Shown: one piece after another, positions 51,141-63,430 of the stretch | How positions within the stretch are numbered: the stretch's first letter is position 1 | Layout of the letters: each line of letters starts with the position of its first letter | Source: Anniella stebbinsi | Lineage: Eukaryota > Chordata > Lepidosauria > Squamata > Anniellidae | NCBI GenBank assembly: GCA_029215795.1 | Contig: JARDYH010000001.1 | Span: 226,799,654 to 226,863,653, forward strand | Direction of reading: 5' to 3' | DNA length: 64,000 nucleotides | Notes under the pieces: model-generated | What the model was told of the DNA's origin: nothing | Database searches by the model: none | The model's input: the letters and a program-made list of their open reading frames with translations, nothing else | Program-made: the position numbers and the translations under genes

Positions 51141-51758
51141 CATTTGGCATGTGGCTTCAATTGCTTGCAGGAGCCATCTGTGGAAAGATGCAATGAGGTG
51201 TTCTTTCAAGTTTACGTGTCCTACCAGCTCCACCCCTCACTAGTGAAAGGAGCCTGCTGAGAGTCAAATTATAAAACCTTGTTTGACTCCAAGAAGAATG
51301 TGAAACTCCTATGGCAGGGAAAGGACACCATTTCCCAAGCAAAGGTAGAGGTACAGAGCAGACGAATATGAAAAGAAACCAACTTTTTATGGGTATGAAG
51401 CAGTGAACGATCCACCATCTATTTATACATGTACTTCAAACATTTTGGGCCACTTTTCCCAAATGAGTGGTTCTTGTTATACTATCAGGATAAGATATGC
51501 CTCATTGAAACAATTCAGAGAAAAATGAAACTTTTAAAACATAAAAATGTGAGCAGCTTGCCACAGCATCCACCAAAGGCAAGCTAATTTTTTTAAAAAA
51601 AAAGCTTAACAAAAAATGGAAACCATGCAAAGACAAGGATCTCCTGTCCTCAACTGACAAGGCCTTCCAAAGAGTCATGGCTAAAGTGGCAAAGGACCTA
51701 CTTCTGCCTTTCACCATTTTTATTTGATTCAAGACAGCCCTCTGATTCTTATCTGAGA

Positions 51759-52409
51759 GCTCCATCACACCAGCGATTTAGTGCACTCTCACCATGCCTG
51801 ATGTGCGAAATTGCAGCACGGTACTCACATGACACCATGCCTGTCCTGCTGACACCCCGCCTCTTCCCCAGCCTTTTCTGTTTTTTCTAGAATGCTAAAA
51901 GTCTGGATTGTTTTCCCTAAGCATGTTTAATGCGCCCTTAAGCCTCTATGTAGTTTTAAAGGAACTGGGGGCTTGAATGCATTGCATCAGGTCCTGGAAG
52001 GGAAAAGCGATCTCTCCCAGCAGCTGGCTCCAAGCATCAGTATAAAACCTAAACCTTGCATCCCAGACTTGAAAGGTTTTTTTTAAAAATTGTACAATGC
52101 CTGAATCTCTGCAGAGACAGGATTGTACTCCCTTGATGCTCCCAAGAGCCAGACTAAAGGGTTGTTCCATTTTTGCCCGGCAGAAAGGTGGTCTGGTTGA
52201 AGTGCTCATCTGACAGGACCTGACTGGAGGGAGAAAGAGAAGGGGAGGAGTGGAGTGGAGTGGAGCGAAAGAGCAAATTAACAACGGAGTGAAAGAGCAG
52301 CTACTCAGGTGAAAGGGATCATAAGCTTGATGCGCTCCTGCAGCAGAGGTAAAAACAAAAACGTGGAGGCAAACCGGGGGGGCGGGGAATTAGATGTGAT
52401 GGAGGTCTA
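51759..52409. mobile_element. MITE with CTCCATCACACC ends, enlarged copy
   Basis: Starts AGAGCTCCATCACACCAGCG and ends TTAGATGTGATGGAGGTCT. It matches 20577-20822 on both sides, but about 370 bp of other sequence (about 51945-52320, starting CCTCTATGTAGTTTTAAAGG) lies in the middle. Whether this is an insertion, or what the short copy lost, is not decided. Confidence 0.6.
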
Positions 52410-53181
52410 ATTCAAGCCAGCTCTCTGATTCAAGCCTGCCCTGTGGTACCAGGAGCAGAACCTGATTTCCCAACTGCATCTGCCACATGGGCTGATAAAT
52501 GGGAGAAGTAGTCCCTTGGGTATGCAGATCTCAGGTTGTGGAGTTAGGTTGCTTTTTTCAACAAAGTTCTGGCTCATTCTACAGCTTCACAACACATTTG
52601 ACTTGCATGAACAGCAATAGCAATAATTAGTCACCTCCTTTTGGCTCGTTTTTCGTAACAGTGATGGCAACAATTGATTTAAATACAAGCACTCAGTGAA
52701 TCTCAGGAGCTGTCCGGGCTTTGCAACCATGTCCCAAAGTTGGATCTGAGCCCAGCAGGAGGCTTGTAAAAAGAAAACCAAGAAAAATAAAAGCAGAAAG
52801 ATGTAAGTGCTTTGCCTCTAAGCAGAAATGATGCCATTTGAAACAGCAAACAATTGTCCCATGTGGCTTCAGATGCTGTGCCATTAAAGGCGATAAAGAG
52901 ATAGCGAAAGCTCATCTATATAGAAAGAAATGGTTGTTGTTGTGGTCAGAATAGGAGTTTACTTTTTCTTTTTCTTAAAGCAATGAAGTTCTTGAATGCT
53001 ATACAATACAAACAATACAAACTCCATGGCATTAATTCTCTATATCAGAGACACTGGATTTCTTTCCACTCGGGGGTCAAATCCCATTTCAGAAAAGCTC
53101 TCAAGAGGTGCATTCCAATAGTGGGCAAGGCCGAAAGCAACATGGGGTGGCGCCAAAGGCAAAGGGGGCAGGTCCAAGGTA
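52410..53181. other. Intergenic, nothing recognised
   Basis: No supported gene. The 217-residue frame that starts at 53108 runs on into a MITE and is not a gene. Confidence 0.45.
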
Positions 53182-53189
53182 CCATAAAT

Positions 53190-53659
53190 TAGGGCTGTTC
53201 AAGCTTCGAGCCTCAGATTCAAAGTGCGAATCACAGAGGCCATTTTATGATGGATCCGCCATTTCCTTGCACAGCCCTAGGCTCCCCAACAGCCTACAAC
53301 CCCCAGCATGCAGCGCCTTGGAGGGCTGGACTTACCGGGCCCAGGAGCATCCGGGTTGTCAGTGGTGCCATTGCCCGCTCCTTGGTGTGGTTGGTCTCCT
53401 TCCCAGCGTGATCTCGCCTGGGGTCCCCGTGATCTCACTCGGCCTCCCTGCGATCTTGTGGGGACACCGGGTGAGATCGTGGGGACTCAAGATCACGGGG
53501 ACACTGGTCAAGATCATGCCAGGAAGGAGGCTGATCATGCTGAGGAGCGGGCAATGGCAGCGCCGACGACATGGATGCCCTCTGCTCCTGGGCCCTGGTA
53601 AGAAAATGGCTTCCGTGATTCGAATTTTGAATCTGAGGCTCGAAGCTTGCACAGCCCTA
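53190..53659. mobile_element. hAT-like MITE, 470 bp, TAGGGCTGTTCAAGC family
   Basis: Starts TAGGGCTGTTCAAGCTTCGA and ends TCGAAGCTTGCACAGCCCTA. Inverted ends extend about 55 bp with few mismatches. Flanks CCATAAAT (53182-53189) and CCAGAAAT (53660-53667) match at 7 of 8. The GC-rich middle repeats GATC(T/G)CG...GGGGAC words. Non-coding. Confidence 0.8.
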
Positions 53660-53912
53660 CCAGAAATAAAGCTCTTACAAAGCCCTAACAGAGGCATTTT
53701 AGAATGGGAAAAAATTGCACAGAACTGGGAAAACACAAAACAACCCGGAGAAAGGGAATAGGGCCAGGTGAAGGGATATATTAATCTAGGAAACCCCAGA
53801 GGGCCTCATTGGGCTGGATTGTGCCTGTTTGCCTGAGTTTCTGCACCCTTCTCTAGATATAGTTATGCACCACACTGCACAAGCAGCTCCATTCTGTGGT
53901 TGGGGTTATGCA

Positions 53913-54232
53913 TAGGCTGACCATATGAAAAGGAGGACAGGGCTCATGTATCTTTAACAGTTGTAGAAAAAAGGGAATTTCAGCCAGTGTCATTTGTATG
54001 CAATTAGTTCCTGGTGAAATTCCTTCTTCATCACAACAGTTAAAGTTGCAGGCACTATACTAGAGTGACCATATACAAAAGAAGACAGGGCCCCTGCAAC
54101 TTTAACTGTTGTGATGAAGAGGGAATTTCACCAGGAACTAATTGCATACAAATGACACTGGCTGAAATTCCCATTTCTCTGCAACTGTTAAAGTTACATG
54201 AGCTCTGTCCTCCTTTTCATATGGTCAGCCTA
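53913..54232. mobile_element. Palindromic hAT-like MITE, intact 320-bp copy
   Basis: Ends TAGGCTGACC and GGTCAGCCTA, exact 8-bp duplication GTTATGCA (53905-53912, 54233-54240). Same layout as 15696-16015. Confidence 0.9.
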
Positions 54233-54240
54233 GTTATGCA

Positions 54241-56146
54241 TATCTATGAATATTGCAATCTGGATGAGAGTCAACACTTCTATCCATCATACGATGTGTG
54301 AATGGGTGCTGCTTCAGCAGCCTCACATCTAAATGCACGTTGCATTCAGTCTTGAGTGCATGGTTCCAATGTAGCTATGCAATCTGCACACAGGTGTTCC
54401 AGCTCTTTGTTTCTCTGGCACTGAAGTGGGGGCAGGATGTGAGCAGGCACATCGTGGACCTGTTTAAGTATTTGAGTCCTGAGAAGTATAAGCTGAGCTA
54501 ATGCTGATTTATCTGAAATGTGTTTTGTTCTTCACTCCCACTGTTGTCGTTGCTATTTAAATCTGGCATTTTCATTTCGAGGGTTCAGCCTCTTCCTGAG
54601 AAGGGCTAAACATTTTTTAATCTCAGAAGTATAAAACTTTGTGAAGGTGGAAGGAACTTGTAGGGTTTGTCCCCCAGCTCCTTGTGTTAAATCTAGCACC
54701 TCATTAGATTAGCCTATTTGACCCACAAGCAGGGATCAAGGAAAAGGTGCACCATGCCAGAGATGTCTTGAGTTTAAAGAACATATTCAGTAGAATTTAG
54801 TGAGTTGAATCACAGTCAGCAAGTAAGCAAAGAAAACTGGGAGGAGAAGGTGAAAAATGTACCCAGCTGAATTAGAACCAGGATAATCCCTTCTTGTCCT
54901 TAATTTTGGGCTCACCTTCTACTAGTCTTAGATCCCTATACCAAGACTACCCAATCGGATAGCCATTTGTGGCCCTCATAGAACTGATAGGAAAAAAATC
55001 ACTTCTAGTCCTAGGCTGTAATCCAGTGCGTATTTACTTGTGAGTAAGTCTGGTTGAACACAGCAAAACACATGGTTAAGCACGAATTTGGGAGCATATA
55101 TGTGTACAGTATTCTTGAGGCCTCAGGTGGTTTCAGCTACCATTCAGCTACCATGGAAGTGCTTGGCAAAAATGCATAAAACACAACGTTGTTTGGCATT
55201 TCCATGGCTTAGAGATGGCTTCCTTTCCTCAGTTCCATCTTGAAGATCAGGCGGGATTGGCATTTGGTGGAGACCTCGGTGCACCATGTTTAAATGACAG
55301 GGTGTGTAGGTAGGATGCTTTGGGAGCTCCTTATTCCAGAGATCTGAGAGTTGAGACGTCACACTAAGCCATCCTGAAGATAAGCCAACGTGGGTTGTTT
55401 GTTTGCTCAATAACCCATGTTACCCCAGACAGATAATCAGGGGCATTGCAGCTTGTCATGGATTGTTTTCCCCTTCCTCCTCCCAGCATGTATTCCAGGT
55501 GCCTTTGCAGCAGAAGTTATTGTTTCCTCATTCCCTACATGAGTACCTTTCTGCAATTGGTCTGCTGGGGTTGCCAGTTCATGAGGGAATCCTGCCCTCA
55601 CATCAGATCACCAAATGCATATAATTTTTCATGCACACGGTAACACACTCACAAACTTTTTTAAAAAAACATTTGGGGTCTTGTGTAAGTGCGCAAGAGC
55701 ACAAGAGCACAAGAGCACAAGGTCTGCTGTTTAGCCCAGCATACCAATGTTCGCCTCTTGTCAATGTCCTTCCAATTTCATCCTCCACTTTGGTGCTTGC
55801 TTTGCTAGTGAACACTTTTTTATTTTAAGCCTTCATCACACATTACTGAAGTAATTCCACCCAGCTGAAAAGCTTCTTTTCCTGCATCAACCAGCCACCT
55901 TTGCCCCCACACCCCCACTTTGTGGTTGTAGCTTCCCTCCACCGATCTCCATTTTTAGCTGTCAGATCTACATATGGATTAGAAAGCAGTGATGGAAATA
56001 GGTAAAGATACACAAATGTCAAGGGAGAGCAGTGAGCTGGATTGGCCCAGATATGCAAATTTCAAGGCAGAGCAAAAAGTGAGGGGAAACAGTAAAGATA
56101 AACAACTTTCAAGGCAAAGATACACAAATTTCAAAGCAGATAAGTC
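54241..56146. other. Intergenic, nothing recognised
   Basis: Contains a small direct repeat, (AAGAGCAC)n near 55695-55721. No supported gene or complete element. Confidence 0.45.
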
Positions 56147-56960
56147 GTAGAATCATAGAATAGTAGAGTTGGAAGGGGCCTATAAGGCCATCGAGTCCAA
56201 CCCCCTGCTCAATGCAGGAATCCACCTTAAAGCAAACCTGACAGATGTCTGTCCAGCTGCCTCTTGAAGGCCTCTAGTGTGGGAGAGCCCACGATCTCCT
56301 AGGTAATTGGTTCCATTGTCATACTGCTCTAACAGTCGGGAAGTTTTTCCTGATGTCCAGCCGGGATCTGGCTTCCTGTAACTTGAGCCCATTATTCGGT
56401 GTCCTACACTCTGGGATGATTGAAAAGAGACAACCTTTCAAGTACTTGAAGCGTGCTATCATGTTTCCCATCAGTCTTCCCTTCTCAAGGCTAAACATGC
56501 CCAGTTCTTTCAGTCTCTCCTCATAGGGCTTTGTTTCCAGACCCTTGATCATCCGCGTTGTTCTCCTCTGAACACCCTCCAGCTTGTCTGAGCCCTTCTT
56601 GAAGTGTGGTGCCCAGAACTGGATGGAATACTCAAGATGAGGCCTAACCAGTGCCGAATAGAGGGGAACCAGTACCTCATGTGATTTGGAAGCTATACTT
56701 CTCTTAATGCAGCCCAAAATAACATTTGCTTTTTTGCAGCCACATCACACTTTTGGCTCATATTCAGCTTGTGATCTACAACCAACCAGAGAATTTTAGA
56801 TGATAGGGGCAGTGGCAAACAGAACAGGCAGCAGTGTCTGGACTGGTATGGACATATCAGGGCCCAGAAGGGCTGGTACTGGTTGCCACAGCATTCTTGT
56901 TTTCTTCTTATTTTTTTTTTAATCTCACAGTTGTGGGGAGGTTGGGCAGGCATGTCCATG
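56147..56960 (-). mobile_element. CR1 LINE, C-terminal ORF2 and 3' end, inverted
   Basis: The minus-strand frame 56717-56319 encodes [20 protein letters not shown], a [20 protein letters not shown] stretch, [18 protein letters not shown] and [13 protein letters not shown], the C-terminal CR1 ORF2 block. Upstream (56780-56720) KCDVAAKKQ continues it after a frameshift. The 3' end is at about 56150, where the plus strand reads AGAATCATAGAATAGTAGAG, the complement of the CR1 terminal repeat. Confidence 0.88.
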
Positions 56961-58706
56961 GTTATTGCTGTTAATTTTACTATTTTTACTTTAAAAATAT
57001 TGTCACTTTCTAGAACAAAATGGTGCTTATCTCAATTGAATGTCTTTAGCATCAGGGCAATACAAGCAAAAACATTTCCCCCCCTGTGGTCATGATGAGG
57101 ACTTGGTGAGTTAAGTGAGCATAAACCACGAAATTCTGTGCATGCTCAGAAACTCTCTGTGAAAGTTGCCAAACTTGTTTTTCGGCTGTCTAATAAGACC
57201 ATTAAGTCCTAGGCCTAAAATTAGCTGCACAGATGGTCCAGTTACCTTTAACAAACCATCAATACTGCTGCTGAACAAAGTGGTTGGAGCGGTTTAACAG
57301 CTTCTAGACCCAGAATAGGGTATCACAGGCTTGCAGCTCATCACTGGAAATTGTTTGGACTGCTCCCATCAGGCCTGTTGCATGTGGTTGCCTAGCAGCT
57401 ATGCCAAATAGTCCCTGGGTCCTGGCTATTGCTGGGGAGAAAAAGGTCGCAGGGCAGCGATATCCCACAGCTTTGTAGTGCAGCAACATTGTAGATCAAG
57501 CTCATAGATGTGATTCACTGTCACACGGATCTGGAACAGTAACACAGGGAAAGACTTTTTATGCATCTGTGGCAACCTTGGCCAGGAAATTGTTATAAAA
57601 GTTAATCAGCTCTGACAAACGCGAGCCAAACGATGGGTCAGAAGCATTGAAAAATGTTCAATTTGGGTCAGTGTCTTGAGGACAGAGGTGAGCAAGGAGA
57701 AAATCCATTTAGGAGGGCGGACTGATGCAGTTGGGGACCCACACATCGGACTCCTGTATTTCTCATGGCTGTAAAGGTCAGTTGCTATTTGTCACATTGT
57801 GGGGCTGAGGCAGTAGGAAAAACCAGACAAGCCAAAACATCTCCTTTTAAACCATCATTAAAGGCACAGGAGCTGGGCAGTACAGAGCGTCTGACCCCTA
57901 TCTTTCAGTCGCTGGTTTCTCATTCACTGTTTTCAAACATTTTTACCTTCTATAAACCTTTATGGGTAAGGGCAAGTTAAAACTGGAAATAAATAGTGTG
58001 GGGGATGATGGCTACAGTTATGCAGAAGAGCTGAAAGAACGTGACACAATCACATGTAAGTTTACCTTCTCCTTCCTCAATGCCCACTTTGATTCTCTCG
58101 TAAATTTCAAACAACCTCTTTGCCCGATCAGGAGCGGGTCAAGGTTTAACCAGAATATTTAACCCATTTGGGAATGTTAAGCTGTTTACACACAGCTAAT
58201 GTGACTCAAGGTGGTCACTCGGTGTGGATTAAAGATTGGGAACAATCGCTACTCCTGTTACAAGGCCCAGCATACAAAGAGCCATTATGAATCACGGACA
58301 ACAATCTTTGTTTATTACTGCCAGGCTGACAGGCTGAAAGCCGTGCTCTGCATGCCAGCACAAAAAGCTTTGTTGCTTGTAGATTGTTTGTTTATGTAAA
58401 TTGAAATGGTGCATTTTATTATGCAACAGAAAGACACTAAATGACAAGAAAGGCGCTGATTGGATAGCTTCCTGGAAAGGGAGCACGGACAAATCTGAGA
58501 CAAATCCTGACATTGTTATTCTATTTGCTGTTTTGGCTACAATAACTTCAGGAGAAGGGAAGATTGTTGACTCTTCAAGGATTAAAAAAAAAAAATAAAC
58601 AAGCACTTGTCTATGATCAATTGGTTTGATTTCTGCAGTGATTGTAGGATATTAGAACATCACTAGAAACCTATCCGCAAGGAGCCATTTGGATACTACA
58701 GGAATC
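56961..58706. other. Region upstream of the ERMN-like coding start
   Basis: No complete repeat or gene is recognised. It must contain the 5' UTR and promoter of the next gene if that starts here. The frame at 57962 (MGKGKLKLEINSVGDDGYSY) is followed by a GTAAGT-like donor at about 58054; I cannot say whether it is a real exon. Confidence 0.35.
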
Positions 58707-58950
58707 ATGACAGAAGATATCCAAGTTCCAGCCAGCATGTCTGAATATAACCGGAATGTTCCATCTGAAAAACCACAGCTCCAAGTCATTGATATTATCG
58801 ATCAAATAGCAAATTCTGTCGAGCTATTTCCTTATGAAACTGCAGAGCCTAGTTCTGGTTCTCTACTTACACAAGAAAACCAAGAAGGACCCAATAATTT
58901 AGTAGAGAACACAGCATATGAAGTTTCAGTTGGGATGAAGGATCATGAAG
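58707..58950 (+). CDS. ERMN: ERMN-like coding exon 1
   Basis: Open from the ATG to a GT donor in phase 1; encodes a hydrophilic, acidic sequence with VIDIIDQIANSVELFPYET near its middle. Confidence 0.65.
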
Positions 58951-59646
58951 GTAAAATGCCACACTTTAATATTTCCCCCTCCAGTTGTCTGGGGAATAAA
59001 ATCATGATATGTTGTAAAAATCTATGTTTAACAGTTTCCCCCCCTTAAAATTTCCTTTCTGTTTTTATTTGTGTCTGTAAATATTATAAAGGCATTGTGT
59101 ATGAATTATTAATATTGAGTGACATTCCCAAAATCTGTTCAGCTATCAAAATTAATATAAATGAAAACACAGAAGTGATTCTTGTTTTAACCTTGTTCTA
59201 GCCAAATTAAGTTCTTTTAATTTTCATAAATTAAATTGTCCTGTCAAAATCAATGTGAAATGGCTTGATGTTGGCTGGATTATGTCCAAAGCTTGGAAGT
59301 TACATTAATTTTAATTGAATGTCCTTCTAAGTGGTTAATGTGACTAAAAAAATGCATTTCACTGGAAGTCAGTACATTGATTGCTGTGGAACATATTTTT
59401 ACTGTAAGATGAAAGATTTTCAAGGTGAAAATTTCGCTGAAAAGATAACTGCTGGCAAAGAAGTTTAAGCTACACTATAAGGCTGAAAGGATTAGTCATT
59501 GCATTTGTAATCACGAATCGCTTTTTAGGAGATGTCACTTTTTTACTGTCTTATATATTTTAAAGGAAAGCCAGAGGGAAACAAGGATGAAAAAGCTGAC
59601 ATCTCTTTCCAGAAAACAAGAGACTGGGAAGAAGAATCTGGAGAAG
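58707..59646 (+). CDS. ERMN: Probable ermin, first two coding exons (gene continues past right edge)
   Basis: Exon 1 is 58707-58950 (81 codons plus one base, donor AAG|GTAAAA); exon 2 is 59566-59646 (acceptor TTTTAAAG, donor AAG|GTGAGA), ending again in phase 1. The start MTEDIQVPASMSEYN fits the ermin start MTDVPATF, and exon 2's ADISFQKTRDWEEE fits its ADEMTFREGHQWE stretch. Ermin is known as an oligodendrocyte and myelin protein that binds actin through a C-terminal ERM-like segment; that segment and the acidic middle are not in the window. The gene order after CYTIP and same strand, as in mammals, supports the call. Similarity is modest, so the name is probable, not certain. ATG 58707 was chosen over a TTG-initiated extension. 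Confidence 0.65.
59566..59646 (+). CDS. ERMN: ERMN-like coding exon 2
   Basis: 81 nt, encodes GKPEGNKDEKADISFQKTRD and WEEESGE. Short enough to have been missed as an open frame; supported by AG and GT at both ends with matching phase. Confidence 0.6.
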
Positions 59647-59968
59647 GTGAGAAATATTCTTGGATTTTGTATGTAGGGAAAAAATAATGGCTTTTGCGAA
59701 GTATAGGCATGGTCTAAGCAAAGTCAAGACTGATTTTAACAGGCTAGCTAAAGCCATGCTTACACTGAAATCAATTGATGAAGTTACAGTCTTAATATTA
59801 AGAGTTAGACTTTAGCTAGATGTTTGCCCTATGGGAAGAGAACAATTATGTAGGAATATAACTAAAATTGGGCCTTATATCCCTAGTGATGTTAAGCAAC
59901 TTTACACAAATAATTCAGTCTCCGATGATTGATGTCAATGATACTTGAGGATACATGAATGCAGGGAT

Positions 59969-60022
59969 GTGTGTGTGTGTGTGTGTGTGTGTATAGATAG
60001 ATAGATATAGATATAGATATAG
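59969..60022. repeat. (GT)n then (ATAG)n microsatellite, ERMN-like intron 2
   Basis: About 12 GT units followed by AGATAGAT and ATAGAT units. Confidence 0.95.
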
Positions 60023-60363
60023 TCCCACAACAGCTGGGGTTGTTTATCTGTCTTTTGCTTCATATATATCCTTTCAGTTAACTAATATTATTCACTTGTT
60101 TGCTTCAGTTACCCTTATTTCTAAAAATCATAAGCTCAGCTTTTCCATTGGGGGGGGGTGCGTGTAAAGGGGGAAGTAACCCAACAGCTATAGTAGAGTA
60201 ATACCTTTCACAAAAATTGTGAGCAAGACCCTGAGTTCTTTAGAATTCTTCTTAAAGCTGGATGTCCAAACAAAATGGTTGTAAACAGAGAACATGTGTA
60301 TTTAAACTCCATTTTCAGGAGTTTAAACAAGGCTAAAATAATTTGAGAAGAGAATTAGCCTAA

Positions 60364-60894
60364 GGCTGTATTCAGACAACACAATAGTCAATGGTGGGTT
60401 AACAGTCAACTCCACGGTTGATTATTGAAGGGGTACACCCAACACAACATGATTATAATCAACCATGGTGTGGATTAAGGCCAGCATTGAGTTGACTATT
60501 AGTCAATGGCATGCTTGATTGACGCATCCTTCGCCTTCTCTTCTCATCTCAGTCCTCCCACTGGTATCCCATCAACCATTGCAAGTTCTGCCACCTGGAC
60601 TAGAGCAACCACTGTCACTTTGGTCGCTCTTGCCAGGGGACTCTGCAGTCATTGAAAATAACCAATTGTGTGCGCTGAAATAGTCAACAATGCCCAACAC
60701 ATGACACGATAACCAATGGCTGTTCAAATAATCAACTCTGCACAACATTGCTTATTTGCATGGTTATTTCGGCCAAATAACCAATCATGGTGTGGAAAAA
60801 GTCCCAATAGACAACACAATAACCAAACATTGACTATTTAACCCAGTGCTGTTATTTAACCCACTGTTGGTTATTGTGTCATCTGAACCTAGTC
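60364..60894. mobile_element. Harbinger-like MITE, long form (531 bp), ERMN-like intron 2
   Basis: Starts GGCTGTATTCAGACAACAC and ends GTGTCATCTGAACCTAGTC, with TAA on both sides (60361-60363, 60895-60897). Repeated AGTCAA / TTGACT and AACCAA words fill it. Same family as 30726-31266, without a telomere-like tract. Confidence 0.75.
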
Positions 60895-60897
60895 TAA

Positions 60898-61796
60898 GCC
60901 TGGTCAGAATAGATGCAAATAGATAGCCCCCACCCCCCAAAGCTAATGAGCGTAAATCAATGCACGTTTCCTCTGAAATATGTTCCAATTGTGTTTAGGA
61001 TTACAAACTACAGACAATGGGGTTAATGGGAAACTATGGGATATTCATTGGATTCAGTATGGTGTTGGGGAAATCTTCACCTTTATCAGTGGCTAGCTTT
61101 GTTCTCAGCCCTTTGGAGAACTCAGCGAATGAAACATGAATTTTACCACATTCACACTGCGGCACAGAAGCACATAATAAAACCTTTGAAATAATATTCC
61201 ACACACAAACTCCGAGGCACAGGCACGTTATCTTTAAATTGCAGGCAGCTCTTTACTACCAGTCCAATTTAACCTAATTAATACTTAAGACAGCACAGGC
61301 AAAAGTTGAATGGCTCATTTTGTTGTCACATTAAACCACCAATTAAGCCAGAGAGTAGCCGGAGAGGACAAGAGTGTGACACCCATCTCAATGATGCGGC
61401 CTACCAGGTTTGGGTACAAGGCAAGAAGAATATGTGCAATATAGCCTGTAGGGAATGCATGCAAAACACCACACATGCCGATGGCTTGGGTGATTAATAA
61501 CCCAGGTAGTGACTGGATGCTATCATTGCACAAGCCCCCTGCCCCCCATGCCAAATAAATATTGCATGGAACGATAGGGGTGGTGGGTATCTGGCTCACC
61601 TCTTCAAGGGAGCAGTGGATGTGAAGCAGGTCAGCATCTCTGAAGCAGCAGCCTGCAAAATGGTAGCGAATACAGGCTCACGGGCAACACTGCATTAGCT
61701 GGAGAAAAAGTAGGGAAGGCGAACAGGGACAGCTGCCGTGTGTGTGTGTGTGAGTGTGTGTGTACTAATTGGGCCTTGGTAATCTATTAAATCAGA
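60898..61796. other. Intronic, nothing recognised
   Basis: No exon with the expected ermin acidic sequence is visible here. A (GT)n tract lies at 61738-61763. Confidence 0.45.
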
Positions 61797-61872
61797 CTCC
61801 CCCAACCTGTTGCCCTACAGAGATGTTGGACTGCAACTTCCAGTATCCACAGCTACCAGGCTGGGGAAGGGT
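61797..61872. repeat. Short palindromic repeat (TTTTGGACTACAA family), partial
   Basis: CCCCCAACCTGTTGCCCTAC and GATGTTGGACTGCAACTTCC fit the left part of the family. Confidence 0.5.
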
Positions 61873-61879
61873 GTACTAA

Positions 61880-62112
61880 ATTTATTTATTTAGTTTATTT
61901 GTTAGGCCTTTCCTCCAAGGAGCCCAAGGTGGTATACACGATCCTCCTCTTGTCCATTTAATCCTCACAACAACCCTGTGAGGTAGGTTAGGGTGAGTAT
62001 CAGTGACTGCCCCAAAGTCACCCAGTGAGATTCATGACCGAGTAGGGGCTAGGACCCATTTCTCCTGTTGAACCCAGCCCAACATTCTAGCCTCTGCACC
62101 ACACTGGCTTTT
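61880..62112 (-). mobile_element. Sauria-type SINE, inverted
   Basis: TTATTTATTTAGTTTATTTG, CCTTTCCTCCAAGGAGCCCA, AATCCTCACAACAACCCTGT and GAGGTAGGTTAGGGTGAG, then AAAGTCACCCAGTGAG and CTGCACCACACTGGCTTTT, are the complement of the full SINE. Confidence 0.88.
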
Positions 62113-62276
62113 AAATGATCTAATATTTCCAGTTTAGAAAAACTGGACATGTTTTTCCCCCAGTTCAGCAGATTAAAGAGGCCCTGTTAGGCCAGCAGCG
62201 TGGATCAAACCAGATATGGCATTAATGGCAGGAAAATAATAAATGTGCATGGTTTTTAAAAGTGTAAATAGCTGTT

Positions 62277-62300
62277 GAGTGTGTGTGTGTGTGTGTGTGA
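62277..62300. repeat. (GT)n microsatellite
   Basis: About 11 GT units. C- and G-rich runs follow at 62391-62402, 62477-62488 and 62897-62912. Confidence 0.9.
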
Positions 62301-63302
62301 AAGAGAGAATTTGGAAGATGAAGTCTGTAATGTGTAGTAGTGGGTTAACCCTCCTGCCCATTGAAGTCCCACTAAAAATACCTCTTCCCCTCCCCCCCCC
62401 CCGAAAGCTGCTGTTACCCCGAGAGAGAAACTGGTGCTAATAGGAGCTTCCCTCCTTGGGACTAACAGGAGCCTTGGGGGGGGGGGGGAGAGATTATCAT
62501 CACTGTAGTTTAGGGAATAACTCTACTTCACGGCTGGCCTCACCATTAGGCAGAGTGAGGCAGTTGTCTCAGGTGTCAGATATTTGCTACTTGTTTACCT
62601 TCTTCAATTTAGATGGTATATATCCTGCATTTACATGTGGTACCCAGTAATCTCCCCTCCAATGGATTGATCATGCACAGTGAATTAATGGTGCCCTTCC
62701 CTCTAAAATAGACTCAGCATCCAGAGTCACCTCTCCTTTGTCTTCCCTTGAACTAGGAAAACTAGACAGACATCCTGGAATAACAATGCCCAAACTCCTC
62801 GTATCGTGTCTTGGACTACCAGCCAGTTAAAAAAGAAAAGGAAATAAAGTGGGGAGGGCAAAGCTTGTGAAGTTGTTCCAAAGTGACAATTCAGTCCCCC
62901 CCCCCGCCCCCCGTTGGACCATGCCCTTTCAGGGCTTGATCTGGCCAAAATCTCATGCTTAGCCGCAAAGTCTCTACCTTGCATTGTTCAATGTTCTCTT
63001 CCAGTGCATAATATTTATGGCTGGTTTAGATAGTAAGCATCTTGTTCATGCAAATGGCCTGACGGCCCATGAGCTCATACTCAACTGAGCAAACATAATA
63101 ACTCTCATCCAATGAGGTATTGCCTCCTCCACTAAGGATTGCATTTGGAAGCAGGCTGCTGCACATAGATATCATTGATGGATTGAATACCATGGGACCC
63201 AACATACGGTGCATATGTGGTTGCCTTTGCAACAATGTGGCATCCATCTTCTGGGATGTTTAGATCCCTATCCTAGATTGGCTTTATATGCCCAGTTCAC
63301 AG
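62301..63302. other. Intronic or intergenic, nothing recognised
   Basis: 62536-62590 is a copy of the short repeat annotated at 34071. No exon or other element is supported. Confidence 0.4.
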
Positions 63303-63430
63303 GGGTAGGCAACTTGGTGACCTCCAGGTGTTTTGGACTACAACTTACAGAATTCCTGACCATTTGCCACACTGCCTGGGGCTTATCGGAGTTGTAATCC
63401 AAAATATCTGGGAGCACCAGATTGCCTACT
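63303..63430. repeat. Short palindromic repeat (TTTTGGACTACAA family)
   Basis: GTGACCTCCAGGTGTTTTGG and ACTACAACTTACAGAATTCC, inverted as CGGAGTTGTAATCCAAAATA, ending GGGAGCACCAGATTG. The last 570 bp of the window show nothing further. Confidence 0.7.

Noticed and set aside
53108..53761. 217-residue open frame, the longest in the window
   Set aside because: It runs across a hAT-like MITE with 8-bp flanking repeats and its GC-rich core; GC-rich sequence has few stop codons. No family motif and the opposite strand is open as well.
57962..58162. A coding exon MGKGKLKLEINSVGDD upstream of the ERMN-like gene
   Set aside because: It has a possible donor but no recognisable similarity and no clear acceptor or partner; left unannotated as a gene.
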